Source: an uncultured Flavobacteriaceae bacterium (GTDB lineage: Bacteria > Bacteroidota > Bacteroidia > Flavobacteriales > Flavobacteriaceae). From it: a DNA stretch of 64,000 nt. The stretch covers positions 1-64,000 of the forward strand of contig CANNBV010000004.1 in NCBI GenBank assembly GCA_947502975.1, written 5' to 3'. Of the stretch, positions 42,947-53,834 are shown piece after piece. Below the pieces are notes generated by a model. That model saw only the letters and a program-made list of their open reading frames with translations. It did no database searches and was not told where the DNA came from. Position numbers and translations under genes: made by a program. Numbering within the stretch: the stretch's first letter is position 1; each line of letters opens with the position of its first letter.

Positions 42947-45900
42947 TTAATTAGATGCTATAACAATTTTGTTTGCCCTACCGTTATTGATTTTAAGCAG
43001 ATATAAACCATTTGTAATAGTGTTTGATAGTTTCAATCTGGAAGATTGTCTGTTTTCATCAAATTCAACATCTTCAATCTTTAGTTGACTCCCTTTAAGA
43101 TCGAACAATGTAAATGTATCTGCAGGTTTTGTATTTGATACATTTATTACACCTGAAACGTTAGGATTTGGGTAGATTAAATATTCCGTATTCTCTTCTT
43201 GCTGAAAATTATTTTCAAAATAGGCATTAGCAAAATTGAATGCATCTACACCTATCTTTTTTCCAATTAATCTTCCAGGTATATCATCTGCAGGTGGATG
43301 AATACCTCCCCACAAACGAGATAAACTACATTGGTCTGAGGCATCCCTATATGTAGCCCATTGCAAGACTAAATCTACCGAAGGCCCTTCTTCAAACACT
43401 AAAAACTCATTTTTTTTAGCTACAAACTCGCCCATACCATCAGGAAAGTATGCACTTCCTGTTATAGCCGTCATAACCTCTGCCGCAGCTCTAGAATATG
43501 TAGAATGGCCTGAAACATATCCGGCAAAAGGTGGAGTAACAAAACTAGGCCTTTGATAAGGCCACCAATCTTCGGCAAGAATCCAATCTACACCTGCAAC
43601 ATCAGTTTCTGTATTACCTATAAATGCATGTCCTTTCCAAGTGTATAACTTAATCTTACCAACATTTATATTGTCTCTTCCCGCCAAGGGATCGTTTTCA
43701 TTTACAATTTCAATGTAGCCGTCTATTAATTCAATACCATTTTCGTTATAATTAGGAAAATTAGTATCAGTACTTTGACCTTGATCACACATGTATCTGA
43801 TAGCAGATATGGGCCTAATATAATCGTACCATCCTTTAACACTCCAAGCAGAAATAGCCGAATCATGCATTGCTCCCCCAAGTGTAAAATAACTTTTAAT
43901 ATCCCATTCTAATGGTGATAATATTTCCCCATCGCCTTTAAAACGTTTTTCAAAGGAAGGGTGGTCGCTCACATAATTCAATATCGTAAACCAGTGTCCA
44001 GGTGGAGTTTCTGAATCGGGGCCGTCTGCCCAAAACTCTGCTAAAACTCTTGTATAATCTCCTCGAGGCACTAATTGACTTTGATAAGCATTACCTGTAA
44101 TTGGATTTATAGAATGCCCTTTTCCTACATCACCTCCTTCCAATAAATTGTAAAAACTGGGATAGTCTTTATAATCATTGGGGAAATTTTCAACATCTAT
44201 ATTGCCAATAGCTTTTGGAGATATATCCCATAATACACCATCATTAGGGTCTAAATGAGAACTCCAAATTGAAACCAGTGAAAAGCCCCATTTGTAAGCA
44301 TCTGAAGATGTTTTATTAGCACTATTTAAGTATGGCGGTTCATCTGGGTCATTATAAACATTATAGGTGTTTCCTTGTCTATTATAGGTGGTTATTGCAT
44401 CGGTTTCCATGGCAAATGGTGCTACATTTCCCCATTCGGGACTAAGAAAATCGATAGTAGACCCCTCAATTAAATTACCGCTTTGATCTATATAAGTATC
44501 TAAGCTTAAAGATTGCCAACGGTTTGGATCAGTTATGGTTTGGTTTCCCGGAATTACTGGAGCCAATGGTGTATTTACAGGTTGGTAATAGCTGTTTTTA
44601 TAACTCGTTAACTCATTTGAACCATCAATCAATCCATACTGAATATAGGTTTGGGCTATAAAATTCCCTAGGGCTTCTGGACTACCGCTTTGATAATTCG
44701 TACTTACTTCACTAGTATCATATCCTAGTTGACTCATTAATAAATCAAATTTATCCAAGGTTTTGTCAGCATTTGGCGAATTTTTAAAACGATGTGTTAG
44801 TACCCTGTATGCTGTATAGCTAATTGTTTCATTTAAATCCTCATAAAACGTTTCCTGATCTATTGGATACTCCTGTAACTCGGTTTTAAAACCATGAACT
44901 TCGCTTCCAACCAGGTAAGTTTTACTGTTGTTGTATATGGCCCATGCATCGTACATGCTTGCACTCATGTGGAATAAATTTCTAGCATGTACTGTTGGTC
45001 TTGCGAAATCATTTCTAATAGCATCTAGCAAGGCTTCATTCCATATTCTGGCAATAGATACATTTTCAGGTACTTTAGAAGCGTTTAAGCTTATAGTAAG
45101 TGAGATATTTTCTGAAGCACAAGTACCATCATTTACTATAGCAGACACATTACCTGTACTTTCAAACCCCCAATGCACAGTTATCATTTCTGAATTTTGA
45201 CCCGATAGAATTTCCCCTCCTTCAACATGCCAAACTATAGTTTGAGAAGATTCAATATTCAATCTATAAGTTTCCTTACTAAAGTTACCTGAATCCTGTG
45301 CCCCAACGATATTATTCGAAAACGAAAGGTATGTACAAGATCCATCATCAACAATTGCATTAGGATTGTAGTTACATGAATTAGGGTCTGTACAGCCCAC
45401 CTTTTTTACTGATGGATTAACACCCAAAACTTCAATACCACTATTTTCAGTTGCTTTTATATGCGTATTGGGATTGATATTTGTATGCGTTTCTTCTGTG
45501 CCTGAAGGCCATTTTATTTTTAATGAGGTAATAACTTCTCCATCTTTCAAACCAAAATGTACTGGTTTTAAATTCTGTCCTAAAAAGCTGATGCCAGTAT
45601 AGTATCGCCTAAGCGTGGTTTCATTAGTAGTCAATTCTAATATAGTTCCAATTGCATCTCTATTGGATACAGTGCCTTGTAAAGCAACCTTCAGCCATTG
45701 ATGATTAGAAGTATCGTCACCACTAATTATTCTGTTTTCATAGAATCGTGATTTTCTATCAGAATTTGTGACAATAAGGTCTAAATCTCCATCATTATCG
45801 TAATCAAAATCAACTGTAGAAACACTAATAGCAAAATCTTCTAATCCTGATGCTTCTTGAGCTTCAAATGTATTTTGTCCGTTAGCATATTTGCTTTCAT

Positions 45901-46975
45901 AATATACATTGGTATCTGCACCCCATGTTCCAAATTTATAGCCGTTAGCTATAAATAGGTCTTCATCACCATCCATATCAAAATCGGCAAATGTAGTACC
46001 CCAAGACCAACCTGTTTGTAGCACATCATGCTCTAAAGCTTTGTCAGTAAAAGTGTTGTTTCCATTATTAGTAAGTAATACGTTTTGCTGAATGGCAGTA
46101 ACGAATATATCGAATTCCCCATCGTTATTGTAGTCTGATATTATTACACCCATGTCATCTACCTTTGTGTCTACTCCATAAAGCGAAGCATTTTCTTCGA
46201 ATGAAGACCCTGCGTTATTGATAAAAAGTTGATTAGGTTTTCTTAAATCATTGGAAAGGTATATATCCATAAACCCATCATCATTAAAATCGAATGGATA
46301 TGGATTAAAACTCGGCAGATTATCATTATCTACATTATTGATGAGTACAGAGGTATCCGTAAATGTACCATCGCCATTATTTCTGTATAAAAAATTAAAG
46401 TCGCAAGCTTTCCAGGTTGGGATAAAAATATCTAAAAAGCCATCGTTATTATAATCAAACCAAATGGCTGAGGTGTTTTCACATGTGTTTTCTGATTGGG
46501 GGCCTAATTGATTAGTTACTTCAAGAAAGGTTCCATCACCTTCATTATGAAATAATTGAAACTTTTCTTTGTGCGTGAATAAAATATCGGGATAGCCATC
46601 GTTATCATAATCCCCCCAAAAAGCACCATATTTGAAGCCTTCTAGTGCTCTTAACTCATTAAAATCCTCTATAATACCATTTATTGGTAACAAGTTGGTT
46701 AGCCCAGATAATTGCGTAACATCTTCAAAAGTACCGTCGTTGTTATTACTATAAAGTCTACTATGGCTTAAAGGATTATTGTTGTCATCTTTGGCTAGGG
46801 CCACTACAAAAACATCTAAATCGCCGTCATTATCATAATCGGCAACAGAAACACCATTGTTATAAGAGAAATGCGATAGCCCAATGATATCCTCAACAGA
46901 TTTAAATGTTTGAGAAAAAACACAATAAACATTTAAAAACAAACTGATTAATAAAATTCTTCTAAAATTCTTCAT
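42947..46975 (-). CDS. T9SS-sorted fusion: FG-GAP repeats, UnbV domain and vanadium-haloperoxidase-like domain
   Basis: This is a 1342-aa protein (start at MKNFRRILL, seven codons inside the open frame). It has a signal peptide (1-22) and FG-GAP/VCBS repeats with DYDNDGDLDVFV-type calcium loops (about 35-420). An ASPIC/UnbV domain (about 430-510, ending KIKWPSGTEE) follows, then CTDPNSCNYNPNAIVDDGSC and a PKD-like domain. A C-terminal PAP2/vanadium-haloperoxidase domain spans about 640-1265 and shows QRPSF, GYVSGHSTYSRAA (around residue 1155) and SRLWGGIHPPADD, the phosphate/vanadate-binding residues. It ends with a T9SS type A sorting domain starting YLIYPNPNVSGVINVSN. Halogenation is inferred; a phosphatase activity is possible. 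Confidence 0.85.
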   Translation of the reverse strand: MKNFRRILLISLFLNVYCVFSQTFKSVEDIIGLSHFSYNNGVSVADYDNDGDLDVFVVALAKDDNNNPLSHSRLYSNNNDGTFEDVTQLSGLTNLLPINGIIEDFNELRALEGFKYGAFWGDYDNDGYPDILFTHKEKFQLFHNEGDGTFLEVTNQLGPQSENTCENTSAIWFDYNNDGFLDIFIPTWKACDFNFLYRNNGDGTFTDTSVLINNVDNDNLPSFNPYPFDFNDDGFMDIYLSNDLRKPNQLFINNAGSSFEENASLYGVDTKVDDMGVIISDYNNDGEFDIFVTAIQQNVLLTNNGNNTFTDKALEHDVLQTGWSWGTTFADFDMDGDEDLFIANGYKFGTWGADTNVYYESKYANGQNTFEAQEASGLEDFAISVSTVDFDYDNDGDLDLIVTNSDRKSRFYENRIISGDDTSNHQWLKVALQGTVSNRDAIGTILELTTNETTLRRYYTGISFLGQNLKPVHFGLKDGEVITSLKIKWPSGTEETHTNINPNTHIKATENSGIEVLGVNPSVKKVGCTDPNSCNYNPNAIVDDGSCTYLSFSNNIVGAQDSGNFSKETYRLNIESSQTIVWHVEGGEILSGQNSEMITVHWGFESTGNVSAIVNDGTCASENISLTISLNASKVPENVSIARIWNEALLDAIRNDFARPTVHARNLFHMSASMYDAWAIYNNSKTYLVGSEVHGFKTELQEYPIDQETFYEDLNETISYTAYRVLTHRFKNSPNADKTLDKFDLLMSQLGYDTSEVSTNYQSGSPEALGNFIAQTYIQYGLIDGSNELTSYKNSYYQPVNTPLAPVIPGNQTITDPNRWQSLSLDTYIDQSGNLIEGSTIDFLSPEWGNVAPFAMETDAITTYNRQGNTYNVYNDPDEPPYLNSANKTSSDAYKWGFSLVSIWSSHLDPNDGVLWDISPKAIGNIDVENFPNDYKDYPSFYNLLEGGDVGKGHSINPITGNAYQSQLVPRGDYTRVLAEFWADGPDSETPPGHWFTILNYVSDHPSFEKRFKGDGEILSPLEWDIKSYFTLGGAMHDSAISAWSVKGWYDYIRPISAIRYMCDQGQSTDTNFPNYNENGIELIDGYIEIVNENDPLAGRDNINVGKIKLYTWKGHAFIGNTETDVAGVDWILAEDWWPYQRPSFVTPPFAGYVSGHSTYSRAAAEVMTAITGSAYFPDGMGEFVAKKNEFLVFEEGPSVDLVLQWATYRDASDQCSLSRLWGGIHPPADDIPGRLIGKKIGVDAFNFANAYFENNFQQEENTEYLIYPNPNVSGVINVSNTKPADTFTLFDLKGSQLKIEDVEFDENRQSSRLKLSNTITNGLYLLKINNGRANKIVIASN

Positions 46976-47087
46976 TGTAGCAAATAAAAAATTCAAAAGC
47001 TGAGTCCTAAAAGGAATCTCTAACTTACGAAAACATTGGTAGCTCTACAAATAATTTAAAAACCATAAAGCCCTTATTATTAATATA

Positions 47088-47116
47088 AGAAAAGGCGGAG
47101 AGTTCCCGCCTTTTCT
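47088..47116 (-). terminator. Strong terminator after the susC-susD-LamG operon
   Basis: A perfect 11-bp stem, AGAAAAGGCGG with CCGCCTTTTCT, around a 7-nt loop. It lies 28 bp after the LamG lipoprotein stop and before the haloperoxidase gene. Confidence 0.85.
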
Positions 47117-47143
47117 ATATTTAAATTAATTGATGATGTTATG

Positions 47144-49015
47144 TTATTGATTTGTATTCCACTTTACATTATTCCATAAATTAGTAGTATATACTCCTGT
47201 GGCATCCATAAATCGAACTCCAGACACACGATCAAGTGGGAAATACATTCTCAAATCTGCCTCATCTCCTATGATATCGGCATTTAGCTCACCTGGGCTT
47301 CTAGCAACATCCCAGTAGCGAAGGTTTTTAAGCGACCCTAGTAAATCTTGTCCTCTAAAGAAATCAATCTCTGGAGCTGCCCATCCGTTAGGCAATCCAA
47401 ATCCGCTTTTTTCTGCAACCATTTCTCCGTTTACGTATACTCGTCCAATATCAGCAGTAGCATCATAGACTAAAGCTATATGGTAAAAGTCATCAGAAGG
47501 TACAACAGTTAAAGGAGGAGATTCTGCTAATTGCCAATCTGTTCCATCAAAAGAGTAGGCTTGTATACGTCCAGATGAAAAGAAACTATTCTCATCAGTT
47601 GGATCTGCAACGCCTGTAACTCTCATTATATAATGATTATTATTGTAAATATCAGTCTCAACAAATCCAAGAAGTGATTTAAATTGCATTTCAAATTCAA
47701 TGGTATAATCTCCAGATGGTGTATATGCTGGGGTAATTCTAAATAAATCAAAGTCAGCTGAATTTTCTTGTTTAGTAACACCATTTGCATCTGCAACTAA
47801 GTTATTACTTATGCCATCTATAGCATCTAGTAAGCTTTGGGCTGTATCGTCAATAGTTCCTTGAGCAGGATCTGAAGTTAGTAATGCTTCAGCATTGGCT
47901 AAAAGTTCATTGATATAATCAGTAGTACCCACAGGATGATCACCATCTTGTGTACCCTCTGAAACAGTATTATCCCGGTAATCTTTCATTGTGTCTATAG
48001 CAGCTTGCAAAGCACTAAAATCTTTTATAATTACTGGAGGCTCTGCTACCCACTCTACATTACCCTGTAATGTTGCTGTTGAATTTCCTACAACATCAGA
48101 GAAACTAGATCCTAAGTTAGAACCTAATGGGAAATAAGCTACTAATCCAGATTCTGTTCCTTCAGTATTTTGACCTATATTTCCTTGTATTGTAGTTTGG
48201 TCAAAAACTGAATCCCATAACTTAAACTCTTTAAATACTACATTACTTGAGCGATCGTTAAACGTCGGACTGTTTCCAAGAATCCATGGCACATCAGTTT
48301 GTTCTGGAACTGCCGTATTTGAAGCTACTAACTCCCCATTAATGTACAAATGTTGTTCTGTTCCAGAATTGGTAAAAGCTACATTCATCCATTCTCCTGA
48401 TTTCAAAGTTCCAGCTGGACTTCTTGGAGATTCAGGCCACCCGTCAACCGTTCCTGCGACTATTTGAATTTCTCCTGTACCAAAGTATCTAGCAGCTAAG
48501 CCTCTTGATGGTTCATCTTCGGTACTAAATAAATTATTTGAAAAACCGGCCTGATTTAAATCAGCAATATAAATTTCCACTTCTATAGTTGAAGCCTCAT
48601 ATATAGCTAGTTTCACATTATTCGACAATTCAATGCCGGATCCGACACCATGTTGTACCCAAGGATTAGCTACAGCAACTGTACTTAGCAAAAATTTATC
48701 TATTGCTGCATTTATCTTAACTACGGCGTCATCGATATTTGCCTGAGAACTAGAACTTTCAATTCTTTTGTAAATCCAATTCACTACATCTTGTAAATCA
48801 TCTTTTGATCCTGGTTGGTAATCGCCAGCATTTATGCCTTCGACAGCTGTTGCTATTAAATTTTCAGCTACTGCAATTCTTGCTTCTAATTCAGCAATAT
48901 CAAAATTTCTTCCTGTAGCATCGTCATCATTTCCACATGACACTACAAAAAATATCATGAATAGCGGTAATATGGTAGCTACGGCTATTTTTTTTATGTT
49001 ATTAATTGTTTTCAT
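47144..49015 (-). CDS. Surface lipoprotein with two LamG-like (concanavalin-fold) domains
   Basis: This 623-aa protein has a lipoprotein signal ending FFVVSC (Cys27) with acidic residues just after it (GNDDDATG). The plan is a short helical FIVAR-like region (about 40-115), LamG-like domain 1 (about 120-330), a second helical region (335-410), and LamG-like domain 2 (about 420-620). The repeats share wording such as GEWMNVAFTNSGTEQHLYIN and DFYHIALVYDATADIGRVYV. LamG folds bind glycans. As third gene after susC and susD, it probably acts as the surface glycan-binding protein of the locus. I see no enzyme motif. Confidence 0.82.
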   Translation of the reverse strand: MKTINNIKKIAVATILPLFMIFFVVSCGNDDDATGRNFDIAELEARIAVAENLIATAVEGINAGDYQPGSKDDLQDVVNWIYKRIESSSSQANIDDAVVKINAAIDKFLLSTVAVANPWVQHGVGSGIELSNNVKLAIYEASTIEVEIYIADLNQAGFSNNLFSTEDEPSRGLAARYFGTGEIQIVAGTVDGWPESPRSPAGTLKSGEWMNVAFTNSGTEQHLYINGELVASNTAVPEQTDVPWILGNSPTFNDRSSNVVFKEFKLWDSVFDQTTIQGNIGQNTEGTESGLVAYFPLGSNLGSSFSDVVGNSTATLQGNVEWVAEPPVIIKDFSALQAAIDTMKDYRDNTVSEGTQDGDHPVGTTDYINELLANAEALLTSDPAQGTIDDTAQSLLDAIDGISNNLVADANGVTKQENSADFDLFRITPAYTPSGDYTIEFEMQFKSLLGFVETDIYNNNHYIMRVTGVADPTDENSFFSSGRIQAYSFDGTDWQLAESPPLTVVPSDDFYHIALVYDATADIGRVYVNGEMVAEKSGFGLPNGWAAPEIDFFRGQDLLGSLKNLRYWDVARSPGELNADIIGDEADLRMYFPLDRVSGVRFMDATGVYTTNLWNNVKWNTNQ

Positions 49016-49024
49016 ATATATATT

Positions 49025-50557
49025 TTAAAAATTGCTATTCATTAAACCACCAGACTTTGTTTTAGTATCTGTTGTATCCCACCATAATTTAATGTCCATT
49101 CTATCCATAGGAATTGTGTTGCGAGAAGCTGGCATAAATTCAGATTCAAAATTATGTGCTGCATCTGGATATCTTACTCTTTTTACCCAAGTATCAGCAG
49201 CAACCGAAGCACTACTACTTACACCATCAATAGGTAGAGTAATATCTGGATAATCAGTTCTCCTAAAATCAGCCCATGCTTCCTCTCCATTAGGGAAATT
49301 TGCAATATATTTTTGTGTAATTAGTTGCTTCAATGAGGCTTCATCAGCTCCTGCTATTGCAGGAACAGCATTAATATAATCTGCAGCCAAGGCAGGGTCT
49401 ACTCCTACGTAGTCCATTGATGCCTGAATGCCTTCTTGATATAGTGCGTTAGCATCGCCTGGAATCCAACCTCTAAGTGCAGCTTCTGCCTTTAAAAAAG
49501 CCACTTCAGAATGAAACATGATTGGCATAGTCATATTAAAAACGTTTCCATCACGAACATATCCTGCATATCCACTATCAAGATTTAGAGTAGCAAAATC
49601 GTTTCCGTTTTCAGGTACTAAATCATAACCATTCACCAAACCTTGTAATGTTCCACTACCTTCGAGTGGAGAACCTGACTCGTATGCTAATAGTATACTG
49701 GCTCTTGGATCTTCAGAACCAGATTGATTGTACATTAAATCTGCAAATGTCTTTGAAATCCTAATATTATCCCAGTTGAAGCCCATTTGGTGTAAATAAT
49801 CATAGAAACCAGCATTCCACAAAGGTAGTATAGCGCTATCATCGTTTGACATCATTACCCCTGCAGTAACTGCTGCAGAAGCTTCTGCTTGAGCTTTAGA
49901 AGGATCTACATTAGCTAAGCGCATCGCTAAACGCAAACGAAGGGAGTTCCCAAAACGTTTCCACTTTTCTAAGTCACCTCGATATATCAAATCCACATCC
50001 GTAGAATAAGCATATTGAGATAAATCACTAGAATCTATAGTATTTACAGCGGCCGTTAACCTATCAAAAAGATCATAATAAATCTCCTGTTCAGAATTAT
50101 AGGCTACGTTTTCGCCCATTCCAGCTCCAAAATATGGTAAATCTCCATAAATTTGTGCTATACGTGCCCATTCTGCTACCATCCAAATATCTAATTGCGC
50201 CAAAGCATTAGTATATGCGGGATCTTCTCCATACCAACCTATAAGTGTGTTAGCTTCTGCTAAAGTTTGCGTATAAAATTCTCTCCAACGATTACCTATC
50301 CAGCCATCAACATACTCATATCTTGGCGATTCGAAACCACTAATAGTATTTGCCCAATATTGAGCAAACAAATCTGGATATAGGTTTATATTACGTTGGT
50401 AATTACGTGTTGGGTTTTGGAGAATAGGATTAAACATAATACCCGGATCAACACGATTTACCGCGTCTTGTCTTGTGTTAATCTCCTCAAAGTCATCTGT
50501 ACAGCTAATTAAGAATGCCGACAAAATTATTGCTAAACTTAAAATACTTCTTTTCAT
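49025..50557 (-). CDS. SusD/RagB-family lipoprotein (SusD-like group 2)
   Basis: This 510-aa protein has a lipoprotein signal ending AFLISC (Cys19) followed by TDDFEEINT, the classic start of the SusD-like_2 branch. Further family wording includes NPTRNYQRNINLYPDLFAQY, WRIAQIYGDLPYF-like sequence (here WARIAQIYGDLPYFG), SLRLRLAMRLANVDP and GEEAWADFRRTDYP. It captures the ligand for its SusC partner, 11 bp upstream. It differs clearly from the SusD at the left end of the window, so the two systems are not recent duplicates. Confidence 0.92.
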   Translation of the reverse strand: MKRSILSLAIILSAFLISCTDDFEEINTRQDAVNRVDPGIMFNPILQNPTRNYQRNINLYPDLFAQYWANTISGFESPRYEYVDGWIGNRWREFYTQTLAEANTLIGWYGEDPAYTNALAQLDIWMVAEWARIAQIYGDLPYFGAGMGENVAYNSEQEIYYDLFDRLTAAVNTIDSSDLSQYAYSTDVDLIYRGDLEKWKRFGNSLRLRLAMRLANVDPSKAQAEASAAVTAGVMMSNDDSAILPLWNAGFYDYLHQMGFNWDNIRISKTFADLMYNQSGSEDPRASILLAYESGSPLEGSGTLQGLVNGYDLVPENGNDFATLNLDSGYAGYVRDGNVFNMTMPIMFHSEVAFLKAEAALRGWIPGDANALYQEGIQASMDYVGVDPALAADYINAVPAIAGADEASLKQLITQKYIANFPNGEEAWADFRRTDYPDITLPIDGVSSSASVAADTWVKRVRYPDAAHNFESEFMPASRNTIPMDRMDIKLWWDTTDTKTKSGGLMNSNF

Positions 50558-50568
50558 AATAACTCTTT

Positions 50569-53500
50569 TTAAAAATTAAGATTTAGTGCTACACCTAATG
50601 ATCTAGTTGCTGGCACAGGAGAAAAATCAAAAGCCTGTGCTCCAAACGTGGTATTATAAACTGAAGCATCAGGAACTGTCCCTGGAGTATTTCTATAAAG
50701 GTAAAATAAATTTCTACCTATTAAAGAAAGTCTAGCCCCACTAATAACGTCTTTACCTAATTTATCGAGGATTTTTGAAGGGAATGCATAACTAATCGAT
50801 AATTCTGTTAATTTCATAAAGGATGCGTCATACATAAATTCTTCGCTTATACCTGACACTCTTCCCCAATAGGCTTGTGGAGAAACAATTTCTACATTTG
50901 GGCTACCATCTGCTAGATTTCCATCGGCGAAAAAAGGTTCTCTACCAAGGCTCAGCGTTTTTAGAGCGTTCCCACTTCCTGTTGCACTTGCTTCAGTTAA
51001 AGAATAAATATCACCACCTTGTTGCATGCCCAAAAGTGCACTTATACTAAAATTTTTATAGTTAGCATCAATTCCAATTGATCCTGTAAAGTCAGCCTGA
51101 ATATTCCCCAACTTAACTACTTCTTCAGAACGTGCTGGCAAACCATCGGCATCTACAATTATACCACCACTAGCGTCTCTTTGGTAGGCAAAACCATAAA
51201 TATCACCCATTTTCTCTCCTTCAGTAGCTCTAACTTGTACCGGTATTGTATTACTATTAAAAAAGAAGAAAATTTCATCATTATCTTCTGCAGTGGTAAG
51301 TTCTTCAAGCACACTCTTATTCTTTGCAAAATTAAAAGTTAAGCCTAAACTAAAGTCTTCTGTTCTTACAGGAGTTACTGTAGCTATTAATTCAATACCT
51401 TTATTGCTAATCAAACCTACATTATCTACTCTACTTGTGAAACCGGAAGATTGCCCGATTGGTACTGGAAGAATTTGATTTTCTGTACGCTCGTTATAAA
51501 ATGTTGCATCAAGTGTTAGCTTACCGCCAAATAATCGTGCTTCTATACCAAAATCATGAGTAGTAGATATTTCTGGTTCTAAATTTTGATTAACAAGGTC
51601 ATCTGGAGTTCCAGCTGCTAAAAGATTAAAATTAAAATTACTAAAAGTAAATACCGGATTAGTTTGATATGGTAAGGTGTCCTTTCCTAACTGCGCCCAA
51701 GAGCCTCTTAATTTTAAATAACTTATCCATTCTGGCATTTCAGTAATTTCCGAAATTATTGCACTTAAACCAACTGAAGGATAAAAGTATGAGTTATTGC
51801 TAGATGGTAATGCCGATGACCAGTCGTTTCTAGCTGTAGCGGTTAAAAATAAATAGTCTTTATATGACACATCTAAAAATCCGTAAACTGACTGAATTTC
51901 TCTTTCTGAAAATGTTTCTCTTGTAGTTCTATTCTGCCCTGCATTAAGAAAGAAATCATTTTGTGAAGTTAAACGTCCAGAAAAGGATTCTAATAAATCA
52001 AATCCATTACGCATTTGGTTGCCTCCTAAACTTATACCTAAATTAAAATCTTCATTCAAATCTTTATTGAAGCGTAATAAAAACTCTAAGTTATCTTCTT
52101 TAAAAAATTGATTTCCTGTATTATAATTAGGTCTATTAGTATCTACATTATCTGCAAAACGGTAACCTTGTACTGTTTTGTAGCGATAAAAATCAATTCC
52201 ATACTTCAATCTTAAATCAAGATAGTCTGTGAATTTAAAAGTACCTGCTAGGTAACCAAAAATTCTATTTCGCTCATCATTATTAACAGATTGTGCTTGA
52301 ACAAAATATGGGTTTCTAGCATTTGCATTAGGGTTAGCAGTTAAATCTGCTAAATTTGGCCCGAATAAATATTCAACATTTTCATTACCTAAAATAACAA
52401 ATCCAGGCGCTAAATCTTGAGTTCTAATATTTGGAGGTGTACCATTTAATTGGGATACAAAACTGTAAAATCCTATTTCTGGTCGCTGTTGACCTCTATT
52501 CCTTATATACGAAACTTTTGTATCTATATTTAGCCAATCATTTATATCATAAGCAGCACGAATGTCAAAATTCAATTTTTTAAGTTGGTTGTTATCAAAC
52601 ACACCTTCATTTTTATCTGATAATATTGACGCTCTATAATTTCCCTTTTCATTGCTATTCATAAAAGAAATAGCATGCCTTAAATTAACTGCAGTTCTTG
52701 TAAAATCTTCAACTAGATTATTACCACCTTGATAAGGAAGGTTTTCTCCAGTCCATGCTGTTCTTTCTGCGCCATCAAATCTAGGTCCCCAAGCCACTCT
52801 AGACCCAGCATTAAAAACACCTTCAGAACCTTGTCCATATTCATCCTGTGTATCTAGAAGGTAGGCTGCATCAGAAAAAGTAATAGCTGTATTGTAGCTA
52901 ATTCCCAATCCTTTTGAACCTTTTCCACTTTTAGTGGTAACTAGAATAACACCGTTTGCGCCACGAGAACCATATAGTGCAGCTGCTTGGCCACCTTTTA
53001 GAACAGATATAGATTCTATATCATCTGGATTAATATCTAAAAGTCCACCTCCATTGGAAGTTCCTCCAAACAAATCACCTGGGTCAGTTGCATTAAGATC
53101 AGAAAATGGAACACCATCTATAACCCAAAGTACCCTATCGTTTCCTGTTAATGAACTTGGGCCCCTTAAATCAATTCTTGCGTTACCTGTAACACCACCA
53201 CTTGTTGTAATGTTAACACCAGCTACTTTTCCCTGCAATGCTGTATTAATATTTCCATTAGCAGCTCGTGATATTTCTTCGGAATCTACTTCCTGAACGG
53301 CATAACCTAGAGCCTTTTTCTCTTTAGTAATTCCCAGAGCCGTAACCACAACTTCGTTTAATTGTGATATATCTTCTTTTAAAGATACATTGATTACTGT
53401 TTGTCCTGATGTTGAAATCTCTTGAGTAGTAAAACCCAACATAGAGAACACCAAGGTGCCATCATTTTCCAAGTTGATAGCGTATTGCCCATCAAAATTT

Positions 53501-53664
53501 GATGAAACACCTACAGAAGTACCTTTTAAAATAACGTTAGCTCCCGCCAAAGGGACGCCACTTTCATCAGTAATAGTACCAGATACTGTTTTGCTTTGTG
53601 CTAGAATTGTACTACTCGACAATAATAACCCAAGGACTAAAAAATTTAGTATTTTTTTACACAT
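50569..53664 (-). CDS. SusC/RagA-family TonB-linked outer-membrane transporter (second locus)
   Basis: This 1031-aa protein has a signal peptide (1-22, ending ILAQ), a carboxypeptidase-regulatory-like domain (about 24-105), a plug with the SusC signature ALYGSRGANGVILVTTKSGK (about 225), and a barrel ending RSLGVALNLNF. It imports the glycan captured by the SusD and LamG proteins. It starts a three-gene operon. The 170 bp upstream, between it and the first GH92 gene, hold only a weak 6-bp hairpin (AAAAGG/CCTTTT at 53791-53814) and no confident promoter box, so read-through from the GH92 operon is possible. Confidence 0.95.
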   Translation of the reverse strand: MCKKILNFLVLGLLLSSSTILAQSKTVSGTITDESGVPLAGANVILKGTSVGVSSNFDGQYAINLENDGTLVFSMLGFTTQEISTSGQTVINVSLKEDISQLNEVVVTALGITKEKKALGYAVQEVDSEEISRAANGNINTALQGKVAGVNITTSGGVTGNARIDLRGPSSLTGNDRVLWVIDGVPFSDLNATDPGDLFGGTSNGGGLLDINPDDIESISVLKGGQAAALYGSRGANGVILVTTKSGKGSKGLGISYNTAITFSDAAYLLDTQDEYGQGSEGVFNAGSRVAWGPRFDGAERTAWTGENLPYQGGNNLVEDFTRTAVNLRHAISFMNSNEKGNYRASILSDKNEGVFDNNQLKKLNFDIRAAYDINDWLNIDTKVSYIRNRGQQRPEIGFYSFVSQLNGTPPNIRTQDLAPGFVILGNENVEYLFGPNLADLTANPNANARNPYFVQAQSVNNDERNRIFGYLAGTFKFTDYLDLRLKYGIDFYRYKTVQGYRFADNVDTNRPNYNTGNQFFKEDNLEFLLRFNKDLNEDFNLGISLGGNQMRNGFDLLESFSGRLTSQNDFFLNAGQNRTTRETFSEREIQSVYGFLDVSYKDYLFLTATARNDWSSALPSSNNSYFYPSVGLSAIISEITEMPEWISYLKLRGSWAQLGKDTLPYQTNPVFTFSNFNFNLLAAGTPDDLVNQNLEPEISTTHDFGIEARLFGGKLTLDATFYNERTENQILPVPIGQSSGFTSRVDNVGLISNKGIELIATVTPVRTEDFSLGLTFNFAKNKSVLEELTTAEDNDEIFFFFNSNTIPVQVRATEGEKMGDIYGFAYQRDASGGIIVDADGLPARSEEVVKLGNIQADFTGSIGIDANYKNFSISALLGMQQGGDIYSLTEASATGSGNALKTLSLGREPFFADGNLADGSPNVEIVSPQAYWGRVSGISEEFMYDASFMKLTELSISYAFPSKILDKLGKDVISGARLSLIGRNLFYLYRNTPGTVPDASVYNTTFGAQAFDFSPVPATRSLGVALNLNF

Positions 53665-53834
53665 ACATTAATTAGTTTAAGTTAGTTTTCTTAATTTTCT
53701 AATATAAGATCATTTAAAATCTCATTCTAAATTTTGTAATTATATTAAGTACTATAAAAGTTTTTCGACCAATAACAACGTTGAAAAGCTAAAAGGCATT
53801 ATTTAAAACCTTTTATTAACTTTCTCTTAACCTT

